DNA from: 66-474 sp044464225
GTDB taxonomy: Bacteria > Pseudomonadota > Gammaproteobacteria > Xanthomonadales > Rhodanobacteraceae
Assembly: GCA_044464225.1 (NCBI GenBank)
Contig: JBIQLN010000021.1
Span: 1-57,196 of the forward strand
DNA length: 57,196 bases
Reading direction: 5' to 3'
A program made the translations under genes and the position numbers. The notes under the pieces were generated by a model that worked only from the letters and a program-made list of their open reading frames with translations, made no database searches and was not told the origin of the DNA. Positions 25,523 through 33,640 of this stretch are shown here, in pieces. Within the stretch, counting starts at the first letter, position 1. Each line of letters opens with the position of its first letter.

Positions 25523-27852
25523 GCGCCGGCTGGCGGTGCGGGCTGCGCGTTGCGCAGGCGATCGACGATGGCGTCGAGTGCGCGGTCGAACAGCGGCACT
25601 TCTTCCAGGATCATCGCGCGTCCGCTCAGGAGTTCCGAGGCGAGCTGCACCGCGGTGCGGTCGGCAACCTTCAGGCCGCGGCGGTTGACGAACAGGTACT
25701 TGCCGCTGATCGGGCTGATCCACGACAGCTTGGCGCGTTCGCGGGTACCGGTGTCGTCGACGAATTCGACCCAACTGCCGACTTTCAGGTCGCGCACGGC
25801 CTGCAAGGTATCGGCATCCACGTCCACCGACATTTCGTCGGAATCGAGATCGTCATCGGCGTCGGGGGCCGCGTCGGTGATCGCCGGTTGCGCGTCGGCA
25901 TTGACGCCGAGCACGGCCGCGGGGTCCAGCGCGGTCTCCTCGGGGGGCGCGGCGGGCGCGGGTTCGCCGAGCTGCTGGCGCCAGAATTTCCACAGTTCCA
26001 CGAGCAGGCGGTCGATGTCGGGTTCCTGGAACGCGACGGTGGTGAGGCCGGCGCGCAGGTGCTTTTCGATCGACGCCAGGGCGTTCTTGTATCGGGTGCG
26101 TTCGGTGTCGCCGCGCGGCGGATCGATGGTGCCGACAAAGTCGTCCACGAAGTGCACGGCGGCACGGAACTCCGGCGACTCGACGCCCTGGCGCAGCACG
26201 ATCAGCACCAGGTAATTCGCCCATGGCCGGGTCAGCACGCCCCGCAGCAGGGTGGGGAGGTTGCGTCCGCTGATGCGGGAGAGGATTTCCTGCGCCGCAC
26301 GCCGGCGCGCGTCCTGCAAACGTTCGCGGCCGCGCGCGGCTTCGGTGGCCCGGCTCTCGGCCAGCTCCGCACGCTTGCGGTTCTGTTCGACGAACTGGGT
26401 GAATTCGGCGAGCTGGCGTTCGAACACGCCGATGTCGTCGTCGAAATCCTGCAACAGGGTTTCGACGACGCTCTTGATCTTGGCGAACAGGCGGTGGTCG
26501 CGGTCGGACTCTTCCGACCAGCCCTTGGCGGCATCGGCCAACTGGTCGAGCAGCTTGCGCGCGGGATGCGTCGCATGCGCGAACATCCTCCGATCGAGGA
26601 TCGCGACTTTCAAATAGGGTATCTGCAGGCGCGCCAGCAACACCTGCATGGGGGCCGGGATGGTGTGGTCCTGCAGGATGTATTCGAACAGCATGCCCAC
26701 GAGGTCGATGGTGTCCTCGTCGCTGCCGGAGACGTGCGCCTTGGCCTGGCCGGACAGACGCTGGATCTGCAGCATCAGCTCGTCCTTGAGGCGCTGCACC
26801 ATGTCGATCGCGGCCGTCGTGTCGGCGGCCGCGGGCAGTGTGGGCAGCGGGCGGGATTCGCCCTGCAGCAGCGTCAGCGCGCCCAGCAGTTCGGCCGGGG
26901 TGAGCGAGGCGATGCCGGCGCCCGCGGCCGGCAAGCCACCGCCGTCGCCGTACATGTGCTGGCGGCGCGAAGCGAGCAGGGCGGTCAGGCGCTGCATCAG
27001 TTCGCTGTGCAGTTCGTCCGCGGTATCGCCGAGGTATTCGGCCGCGCTGCCGAGGTTGCCTGCAGCGTCGGGCGTCCCGGACGCCCCGCGCGGGGCGGTG
27101 CCGGTGGACGCAGCGCGCCTCACCACGCCCGGGTGCCGCAATTGCGGCAGCACGCCGGCCTGCACCAGCCGCACGTTCACGTCGTGGTAGAGCGTGTCGA
27201 GTGCCTTCAGCACGTAGCGCTCGAACATCTTGAGGATGATCAGGCGCACGCGGATGTTGACTTCGGTGAGTTCGCCCAGCGCTTCGCGGAACGCTTCGGT
27301 GAGCGCGCCCGGCCCCAGCGGATTGTTGGTGTTGGTGGTGGAACGGCCGCCGCTCAGTACCGACAGGCGCTGGTTCAGCGCCACCAGCGCGGACGACAGC
27401 CGGCCATCCGCCTTGGCAACCATGCTTGACACCGCCAGCGATTCTTCGAGTTCGCGATCGTCCACCAGGCTCAGTTCGCCGCTGGCGGAGAACGCGCGCT
27501 GCGCGTCGCTGGCCTTGGGTTGCCGGCCCGCCGCGAAATCGGCGAAGCCGCGCGTGACGCGCTCGCCGAACAGGCGCTCGATCCGCGGACGCATCTTGCG
27601 GGTCTCGCGCATGCCGTCGAAGTATTCGGTCTGGCTGGCGTTGCTCTCGGCCTTTTCGGCGAGATCGAACAAGGTGTCGTCGACGTTGTCCAGCAGCTCG
27701 GCCACCAGGTTGGCGGTGGCCTTCAAGGTCATCTCGCGCACCGCGACCAGCAGGCCGCCCACGTGGTCGTGGCTCGCATCGGCCGCACGCGAGGCGATGT
27801 CCACGACCTTCTTGTCGGGGTCGGCGTGCGGCTCGAACGGGTTCGACGTCAT
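25519..27852 (-). CDS. DUF1631 family protein with PilZ-like C-terminus
   Basis: This is a 777-residue cytoplasmic protein of the DUF1631 family, common in Gammaproteobacteria and of unsettled function. Most of it is predicted helical (conserved VAELLDNVDDTLFDLAEKAE near 50-70 and an RNRKRAELAESRATEAARGR-like coiled coil near 475-495). An acidic linker (about 660-690) leads to a C-terminal beta domain of about 90 residues (LKVGSWVEFVDD, AKLSWISPISGKYLFVNRRG) that looks like a PilZ-type barrel, though I do not see the full cyclic-di-GMP RxxxR plus DxSxxG signature. No signal peptide or membrane segment is present. It is coupled to nadC downstream. Confidence 0.83.
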   Translation of the reverse strand: MTSNPFEPHADPDKKVVDIASRAADASHDHVGGLLVAVREMTLKATANLVAELLDNVDDTLFDLAEKAESNASQTEYFDGMRETRKMRPRIERLFGERVTRGFADFAAGRQPKASDAQRAFSASGELSLVDDRELEESLAVSSMVAKADGRLSSALVALNQRLSVLSGGRSTTNTNNPLGPGALTEAFREALGELTEVNIRVRLIILKMFERYVLKALDTLYHDVNVRLVQAGVLPQLRHPGVVRRAASTGTAPRGASGTPDAAGNLGSAAEYLGDTADELHSELMQRLTALLASRRQHMYGDGGGLPAAGAGIASLTPAELLGALTLLQGESRPLPTLPAAADTTAAIDMVQRLKDELMLQIQRLSGQAKAHVSGSDEDTIDLVGMLFEYILQDHTIPAPMQVLLARLQIPYLKVAILDRRMFAHATHPARKLLDQLADAAKGWSEESDRDHRLFAKIKSVVETLLQDFDDDIGVFERQLAEFTQFVEQNRKRAELAESRATEAARGRERLQDARRRAAQEILSRISGRNLPTLLRGVLTRPWANYLVLIVLRQGVESPEFRAAVHFVDDFVGTIDPPRGDTERTRYKNALASIEKHLRAGLTTVAFQEPDIDRLLVELWKFWRQQLGEPAPAAPPEETALDPAAVLGVNADAQPAITDAAPDADDDLDSDEMSVDVDADTLQAVRDLKVGSWVEFVDDTGTRERAKLSWISPISGKYLFVNRRGLKVADRTAVQLASELLSGRAMILEEVPLFDRALDAIVDRLRNAQPAPPAGA

Positions 27853-28021
27853 GACGGAAAACCTGGTTTCCGGTGCAGGAACAGGGGCAGGCTAGTATGC
27901 CGTTTCAACGATACCGGAACGTGAAGCCGTTCACAGCGCCGCCGTGGGCCCCGGGGCAGGCCGCGGCTTTTGTGGAGCCGGCCTCGGAAAACAGGATCGC
28001 GGCGCCCACGCATGGATCCGG

Positions 28022-28288
28022 TCAGGCCGGAAAATCGGCCAGTTGCAGGGTGCCGATGCCCTCCTCGGCCAGCATCACGGGGATGTCGTCTTCGATCCGG
28101 TAAACGACTTTCCGGTCGGTGGTGATCAGACCCGATGAAAGCGGGGTCGTCACTTTCTGGCCCGCCACGGTATCGAGGTTGCCTGCCGTGATGGCGCGAT
28201 TCAACGCGTCCAGCTCGTCGCGGCGCAGGGGCCGCACCGGGGTCTTGGTGACCGGGTCGCAGAGGATGTCCAGCAATCGCTTGTCCAT
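28022..28288 (-). CDS. Trm112-like / YcaR-type small protein
   Basis: This 88-residue protein begins MDKRLLDILCDPVTKTPV, the family opening of Trm112/YcaR (UPF0434) proteins, and carries a DDIPVMLAEE segment like the IPVML motif of that family. It is longer than the usual 60 residues because of an inserted middle part (about 25-55). The zinc-type Cys pairs of the archaeal/eukaryotic members are reduced to one visible Cys. Bacterial members are small proteins of unclear role. It is divergent from purE with only 34 bp between the starts. Confidence 0.78.
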   Translation of the reverse strand: MDKRLLDILCDPVTKTPVRPLRRDELDALNRAITAGNLDTVAGQKVTTPLSSGLITTDRKVVYRIEDDIPVMLAEEGIGTLQLADFPA

Positions 28289-28293
28289 GCCCG

Positions 28294-28299
28294 TACAAT
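28294..28299 (+). promoter_or_regulatory. Candidate -10 element for purE
   Basis: TACAAT lies 23 bp before the purE ATG, in the 34-bp gap between divergent genes. No good -35 element is present at the expected spacing, so this is weak. Confidence 0.28.
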
Positions 28300-28322
28300 A
28301 CCCGTTTTGCGCGGGTGAGACC

Positions 28323-28880
28323 ATGCGGAAAACGACAGTCGCGCCCCGGGTGGGGGTGGTGATGGGCTCGCGTTCGGATTGGGAAACGATGCGGCACGCC
28401 GCCGAAATGCTGGCGTCCCTGGGCGTCGAGCACGAGGTCGAGGTGGTCTCGGCGCATCGCACGCCCGACAAGTTGTTCGCCTACGCCGAAGGCGCCGCCC
28501 AGCGCGGCATCGAGGTGATCATCGCGGGTGCGGGTGGCGCCGCGCATCTGCCGGGCATGCTCGCCGCCAAGACACGTCTGCCGATCCTCGGCGTGCCGGT
28601 GCAGTCGCGCGCGCTCAAGGGCCTGGACTCGTTGCTGTCGATCGCGCAGATGCCGGCAGGCGTTCCGGTGGGCACGCTGGCGATCGGCGAAGCCGGCGCC
28701 AAGAACGCGGGCCTCCTCGCGGCCGCGATCGTGGCGCTGCACGACGACAAGGTCGCGCGTGCGCTGGATCGCTTCCGCGATGACCAGACCGAGGAAGTGC
28801 TGCGCCATTCCGATCCGCGACTGACGCCGCCGCATCCGGCTCCGGCGGGTTCGACGCAAACCCGCAAAGCCCGCGCGTGA
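28323..28880 (+). CDS. purE: 5-(carboxyamino)imidazole ribonucleotide mutase PurE
   Basis: PurE is the class I mutase that converts N5-CAIR to CAIR in purine synthesis. The 185-residue product contains VGVVMGSRSDWETM (phosphate and substrate binding), VVSAHRTPDKL with the catalytic His, the GAGGAAHLPGM loop, and PVQSRALKG. A GGGTGAG precedes ATG 28323. A tail of about 20 residues after the core is Pro/Ala-rich and not conserved. The stop overlaps the purK ATG by one base (TGATG). Confidence 0.96.
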   Translation: MRKTTVAPRVGVVMGSRSDWETMRHAAEMLASLGVEHEVEVVSAHRTPDKLFAYAEGAAQRGIEVIIAGAGGAAHLPGMLAAKTRLPILGVPVQSRALKGLDSLLSIAQMPAGVPVGTLAIGEAGAKNAGLLAAAIVALHDDKVARALDRFRDDQTEEVLRHSDPRLTPPHPAPAGSTQTRKARA

Positions 28881-30025
28881 TGGCGCAGACGCTCGGTATC
28901 CTGGGGGGCGGCCAACTGGCAAGGATGTTGGTGCTGGCCGGTGCGCCGCTGGGCGTGCGCTTCCGCATCGTCGACCACGTGGCCGACGCCTGTGCGGGAC
29001 AACTGGCGCCGCTCTCGACGGTGGGTTGGGACGACGTCGAAAAGCTCGAATCCTTTGCGCGCGAGATCGACGCCGCCACCTTCGATTTCGAGAACGTTCC
29101 GGCGACGACCGCGGAATGGCTGACCGCGCACACGCGCGTGGCACCCAACGCGTTGTCGCTCGCGACCGCCCAGGATCGCATTCTGGAGAAAACCCTGTTC
29201 CGCGAATGCGGTCTGCCGACCGCGGAATTCGCCGATGTGGCGACACGCGCCGACCTGGATGCGGCGCTCGCGCGCACCGGATTGCCGGCGATCCTGAAGA
29301 CACGGCGCGAGGGTTACGACGGCAAGGCCCAGTTCCGCATCAAGACGGCGGCGGACGCCGACGCCGCCTGGCAGACGCTGGGGGCACAGGCCGGCTCGCG
29401 CGGGCTGATCCTTGAAAGTTTCGTCGCGTTCGATTTCGAAGCCTCCGTGGTGGCCGTGCGGGCTGCCGACGGGGAGTTTCGTGCCTGGCCGGTGACGCGC
29501 AATTGGCACGTCGACGGGATCCTTTCGGCCAGCCTCGCGCCCGCGCCGCGCGGCGCCAGCATCGACGAGGCGGCGTTCGCGCATGCGCGGGCCATCTCCG
29601 GAAAGCTGGGTTACGTGGGGGCGTTCGCGCTGGAATTGTTCGTCAAGGGCGGCGAATTGCTCGGCAACGAGATGGCGCCGCGCGTGCACAATTCCGGGCA
29701 CTGGACGATCGAAGGCGCGGAGACTTCGCAATTCGAAAACCACGTGCGCGCGGTGCTAGGCATGCCGCTGGGCGAGACCTCGGCACGGTTTCCGTCTTGC
29801 ATGCTCAACTGGATCGGTGAACTGCCCGATCGCGATGCCGCGCTCGCGATCCCCGGTGTGCACTGGCACGACTATGGCAAATCGCCGCGGCTCGGCCGCA
29901 AAGTCGGCCACGCGACCGTATGCGCGCCTGATGCCGCGACGCTGGCGTCGCGTCTGGAACAGGTCGGACGCGCGCTGGGTCGCGAATCGCAAGTCGCACC
30001 GGTGATCGCGGCGTTGACTGGATAG
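28880..30025 (+). CDS. purK: 5-(carboxyamino)imidazole ribonucleotide synthase PurK
   Basis: PurK is the ATP-grasp enzyme that makes N5-CAIR from AIR, bicarbonate and ATP, feeding PurE. The 381-residue product starts MAQTLGILGGGQLARML, shows FDFENVPA, the ATP-grasp TRREGYDGKAQFRI segment, the EMAPRVHNSGHWTIEG metal/substrate motif, and the C-terminal YGKSPRLGRKVGH. A GTG three bases upstream (28877) is an alternative start. It is coupled to purE by overlap. Confidence 0.95.
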   Translation: MAQTLGILGGGQLARMLVLAGAPLGVRFRIVDHVADACAGQLAPLSTVGWDDVEKLESFAREIDAATFDFENVPATTAEWLTAHTRVAPNALSLATAQDRILEKTLFRECGLPTAEFADVATRADLDAALARTGLPAILKTRREGYDGKAQFRIKTAADADAAWQTLGAQAGSRGLILESFVAFDFEASVVAVRAADGEFRAWPVTRNWHVDGILSASLAPAPRGASIDEAAFAHARAISGKLGYVGAFALELFVKGGELLGNEMAPRVHNSGHWTIEGAETSQFENHVRAVLGMPLGETSARFPSCMLNWIGELPDRDAALAIPGVHWHDYGKSPRLGRKVGHATVCAPDAATLASRLEQVGRALGRESQVAPVIAALTG

Positions 30026-30041
30026 CCGAAGGATGTTTTGC

Positions 30042-30135
30042 TCGGCATCCCGGCGAAAGCGGGGACCTGTGACTTTGCTTGATGAAGGACATCGGGTCCC
30101 GGATCGCGGCTTCGCCGCGTCCGGAAGTGACGAGA
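30042..30135. repeat. Palindromic intergenic element 2 (purK-ggt gap)
   Basis: A left hairpin with TCCC/GGGA arms (about 30048-30065) and a strong right hairpin (30099-30124; 5 bp plus 6 bp around a TTC loop, one bulged T) are followed by GGAAGTGACGAG. The outline CGGCATCCCGG...GGGTCCCGGA...CCGGAAGTGACG matches elements 1, 4 and 5. The right hairpin could also attenuate transcription after purK. Confidence 0.55.
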
Positions 30136-30171
30136 ACCAGAACACCGGATATGACTTGAGGGATGTTGCCC

Positions 30172-31947
30172 ATGCGGAAATTGTGCGCCGCCATTTTGGC
30201 GTGCTGCCTGATGGCAGGTGGTGCGATAACTTCTTCGCGCGCAGTCGCGCAGGACACCCAGGCCGCCCAGGACGGTCCGCTGCAGGCGAAGGTGCAGGAC
30301 AAGGCCCAGCCCGCGCGTCCGGACGAACCGCTGGTCAGGGCGAAGCATGGCATGGTGGTCAGCGCGCAGCACCTCGCGACGCAGGTTGGCATCGACATTC
30401 TGAAGCAGGGCGGCAATGCGGTCGATGCGGCGGTCGCGGTCGGCTATGCGCTGGCGGTGGTGCACCCTTGCTGCGGCAACATCGGCGGGGGCGGATTCAT
30501 GACGATCCATCTTGCCGACGGCAAGAACCTGTTCCTGGATTTCCGCGAAAAGGCGCCGCTGGCCGCGACACCCGACATGATGCAGGGCGCCGCGGGAAAA
30601 GTGGTGAAGGGCCGCAGCACGAAAACCTATCTCGGCGTCGGCGTGCCCGGGACGGTAATGGGTTTCGACGAGGCGTTGAAAAAGTACGGCACGATGAAGC
30701 TGCGGCAAGTGATCGCGCCGGCAATCAAGCTGGCGAGGGACGGCTACGTATTGCAGCCCGGCGACGTGCGCATCCTCGACACCTCCACCGATTTCTTCAG
30801 GCAGTATCCGAACGTCGCCGCGACGTTCCTCGACGACGGGCAGCCCTGGAAAGCCGGGCAGGTGCTGAAGCAGCCGCAGCTCGCGGCCACGCTGGAGTTG
30901 ATCGCGAAGGGCGGCACCCGCGCGTTCTACGAAGGTCCGATCGCCGCCGCGGTGGTGAAGGCCAGCCAGGCCAACGGCGGCTTGCTGACCTTGAAGGACT
31001 TCAAGGACTACACCGTGCAATGGGAAAGGCCCATCGAGTGCGGCTACCGCGGCTACACGATCTATTCGGCGCCACCGCCGAGTTCGGGTGGCACCACGAT
31101 CTGTGAAACACTGCAGATCATCGCGCCGTATCCGTTCGCGGAGTGGGGCTTCCATTCCACCAGGAGCACGCACTACTTCGTCGAGGCCGAACGGCGTGCG
31201 TTCGCCGACCGCAACACCTACCTGGGCGATCCCGCATTCGTCGACAATCCGGTCACGCGGTTGTTGTCGGCGGAACATGCCGCGGAGTTGCGCGCGGGCA
31301 TCGAACCCGACAAGGCCACGCCCTCATCGGAAGTGAAGGGCAGCCTCGGGCCGTACCAGGCCACCAACACCACGCACTATTCGGTCGTGGACGACCAAGG
31401 CAACGCGGTGGCGGTCACCTACACCGTCAACAGTTACTTCGGCATCAAGCAGATCGCGGGCGACACCGGCTTCTTCCTCAACAACGAGATGGACGACTTC
31501 ACGTCCAAGCCCGGCGTGCCGAACCAGTTCGGTTTGGTGCAGGGCCAGGCCAACCAGATCGAACCCGGCAAGCGCCCGCTGAGTTCGATGAGCCCGACCA
31601 TCGTGCTGAAGGACGGCAAGCTCCGCATGGTTACCGGCAGCCCCGGCGGTTCCACCATCATCTCCACCACGATGGAAAGCATCCTCAACGTGGTCGAGCA
31701 CGGCATGAACGTGAAGCAGGCCATCGACGCACCGCGCATCCACATGCAGTGGTGGCCCGACGAGATCTTCGCGGAACCGGGTGCGTTCACGCCGTCGGTG
31801 CAGTCGGCGCTTGAAGCAATGGGCTACAAGATCCGCGACGTGCACGCGATGGGCGACATCGCGGCAATCGTGGTGGATCCGCAAACCGGCACGCTGGAAA
31901 GCGTCAACGATCCGCGCTATCCCGCGGGTTCGGCGGCGGGGTATTAG
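30172..31947 (+). CDS. ggt: Gamma-glutamyltransferase
   Basis: This 591-residue periplasmic N-terminal-nucleophile enzyme hydrolyses or transfers the gamma-glutamyl group of glutathione and related peptides. It has a signal peptide (about 1-26), the N-terminal large-subunit part (HGMVVSAQHLAT, GGNAVDAAVA, CGNIGGGGFMTIH), and the autoprocessing site TNTTHYSVVD, where Thr401 becomes the N-terminal nucleophile of the small subunit. The small subunit has GIKQIAGDTGFFLNNEMDDF, the SSMSP oxyanion region and GSPGGSTII. GAGGGA eight bases before ATG 30172 favours this start over the ATG at 30163. Confidence 0.95.
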   Translation: MRKLCAAILACCLMAGGAITSSRAVAQDTQAAQDGPLQAKVQDKAQPARPDEPLVRAKHGMVVSAQHLATQVGIDILKQGGNAVDAAVAVGYALAVVHPCCGNIGGGGFMTIHLADGKNLFLDFREKAPLAATPDMMQGAAGKVVKGRSTKTYLGVGVPGTVMGFDEALKKYGTMKLRQVIAPAIKLARDGYVLQPGDVRILDTSTDFFRQYPNVAATFLDDGQPWKAGQVLKQPQLAATLELIAKGGTRAFYEGPIAAAVVKASQANGGLLTLKDFKDYTVQWERPIECGYRGYTIYSAPPPSSGGTTICETLQIIAPYPFAEWGFHSTRSTHYFVEAERRAFADRNTYLGDPAFVDNPVTRLLSAEHAAELRAGIEPDKATPSSEVKGSLGPYQATNTTHYSVVDDQGNAVAVTYTVNSYFGIKQIAGDTGFFLNNEMDDFTSKPGVPNQFGLVQGQANQIEPGKRPLSSMSPTIVLKDGKLRMVTGSPGGSTIISTTMESILNVVEHGMNVKQAIDAPRIHMQWWPDEIFAEPGAFTPSVQSALEAMGYKIRDVHAMGDIAAIVVDPQTGTLESVNDPRYPAGSAAGY

Positions 31948-31977
31948 GCCAGGTTGCGCGCGTCGCAGGAGTCCGGC

Positions 31978-32658
31978 ATGACACATCCCGCCACGGCGTT
32001 CCTGTTCGACCTTGATGGCACGCTCGTCGACAGCGTTTACCAGCACGTGCTGGCCTGGAAATCGGCGCTGGACCACGAAGGCATCGAGCTTTCGGTGTGG
32101 CGCATCCACCGCAAGATCGGGATGAGCGGCGGGTTGTTCACCAACATCCTGCTGCGCGAAACCGGCTTGGACATCACCGAGGAACGCGTGCAGCGACTGC
32201 GACGGCACCACGCCGAAGCCTATGCGCGACTGTCACCAGGCATCCGGCCGCTGCCCGGCGCGCGCGAGTTGCTGCAGCACCTGACCGCGGAGGGGGTGCC
32301 GTGGGCGGTGGCCACGAGTGGGCGCATGGAAACGGCGTCGCACAACCTCGTGGCGCTGGGTATCGATCCAGAACGGGTACCGGTGGTGACGCGCGATCAG
32401 GTCCGCCATGCCAAGCCCGACCCCGACCTCTTCCTGGCCGCGGCCGAGCGCCTGGGCGTGGGGATCGGCCACGCGCTGGTGATCGGCGACAGCATCTGGG
32501 ACATGCTGGCCGCGCAGCGTGGGCGTACGTTGGGCGTAGGTTTGCTGTCGGGCGGCTATGGCGCCGAGGAGTTGCAGAAGGCCGGCGCGTTTCGCGTGTA
32601 CGAAGATCCGGCGGACCTGCTGCTCCACATCGACGAAGTGGGCGGACGGCTGCGTTGA
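31978..32658 (+). CDS. HAD-superfamily phosphatase (phosphoglycolate/beta-phosphoglucomutase-like)
   Basis: This 226-residue HAD hydrolase has motif I FLFDLDGTLVDS (nucleophile Asp11, acid Asp13), a four-helix cap (about 20-85), motif II ATSGR, motif III AKPDPD with the Lys, and motif IV VIGDSIWDM. The cap class resembles phosphoglycolate phosphatase or sugar-phosphate phosphatases, and the substrate cannot be decided. A CAGGAG ribosome binding site lies 6-7 bases before ATG 31978; the gene follows ggt by 30 bp, so it is probably co-transcribed. It converges on the CPBP gene 22 bp away. Confidence 0.85.
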   Translation: MTHPATAFLFDLDGTLVDSVYQHVLAWKSALDHEGIELSVWRIHRKIGMSGGLFTNILLRETGLDITEERVQRLRRHHAEAYARLSPGIRPLPGARELLQHLTAEGVPWAVATSGRMETASHNLVALGIDPERVPVVTRDQVRHAKPDPDLFLAAAERLGVGIGHALVIGDSIWDMLAAQRGRTLGVGLLSGGYGAEELQKAGAFRVYEDPADLLLHIDEVGGRLR

Positions 32659-32680
32659 GGCACGCCCGACCCCGTGCGCG

Positions 32681-33529
32681 TCAGTGCGGCCTGGTCAGCA
32701 GGAACCAGCCGAGTACCGCGAAGAAATTGTTGGCCGCGTGCAGCGTGATCGATGGCCACAGCGAACGCGTGCGCACGCGCAGCCATGCCAGTACCAGACC
32801 CAGCAGGATCAGCGCCGGCACCGGATACCACGCGAATTTGAAGTCGGGCAGGTGCACGCAGCCGAACACGATCGCGCTGACCAGCATCGCCCAGCCGAGG
32901 CGCATGCGGCTGGCGAGGCCAGACAGCAGCACGCCGCGGAACACCAGCTCCTCGACGAACGGGGCCACGCACACCACCAGCAGCGCCAGCAGGATGCGCA
33001 TGTCCGAAGACACCTTGCGGGCCATGACCGCAACGTCCTGGTGCACCGGGTGGTGTCCCGCCAACAGGTGCGTCATTGCGCCGCCCAGCAGGAGCACCAT
33101 GAAGCCAAGGATGATGGCGGTGGGATAGACGGCCTTGTTCGCCGGCTTCGCGAAGCCAAAGCCGGGCAGGTCGGCGCGCGACCATTGACCGGGCCAGAAC
33201 TGGCGAACCAGCAAGGCCATGATCACGGCGGCCGCCGCAATCGTGATCACCGTGATGACGATCGGCATGTCGGGATTGCCGCGCATCACCTGCACGATCG
33301 ACTTCATGTCAGGCGATCGATGATGCAGCCCGGCATTGAAGCCGGCCTTCAGCGCCAGTGCGAGGCCGATGGCCCCACCGACCAGGACGCTGAGTCCCAA
33401 CTGCAGCAGGAAATACAGCGCGACGGTACCCAGGCCGCTCCACACGCCCGGGCGCTTGGCTGCCGTCATGTCGCCGGCGGGTGCATCGGCGTGCGGGCCA
33501 GGCGTTTCATCCCCCGTTGGTTGATCCAT
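32681..33529 (-). CDS. CPBP-family intramembrane glutamic protease
   Basis: This 282-residue polytopic membrane protein of the CPBP (CAAX protease/bacteriocin-processing, Abi) family has a hydrophilic N-terminal tail of about 30 residues followed by about six to seven membrane segments. Catalytic motifs are present: EELVFR (Glu193, Glu194, Arg198), His226 in FGCVHL, and HAANN (His264, Asn268). Substrates of bacterial members are mostly unknown. It lies downstream of tamA-tamB on the same strand with about 110 bp between, so it could be read through from that operon. Confidence 0.85.
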   Translation of the reverse strand: MDQPTGDETPGPHADAPAGDMTAAKRPGVWSGLGTVALYFLLQLGLSVLVGGAIGLALALKAGFNAGLHHRSPDMKSIVQVMRGNPDMPIVITVITIAAAAVIMALLVRQFWPGQWSRADLPGFGFAKPANKAVYPTAIILGFMVLLLGGAMTHLLAGHHPVHQDVAVMARKVSSDMRILLALLVVCVAPFVEELVFRGVLLSGLASRMRLGWAMLVSAIVFGCVHLPDFKFAWYPVPALILLGLVLAWLRVRTRSLWPSITLHAANNFFAVLGWFLLTRPH

Positions 33530-33640
33530 TCGCGCGCGTTCCGGTCCGGCAAACCAGCGCGCACTCTAGCAGCGGGGAGGGCATGTGCCGCGTGCCGGAC
33601 GGCACCCCGCCTGGATGCCGGCTCGTTCGCAACGTACCGA

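Noticed and set aside
28294..28299. A PurR-type operator in front of purE or purF.
   Set aside because: No palindromic ACGCAAACGTTTGCGT-like box was found in either upstream region.
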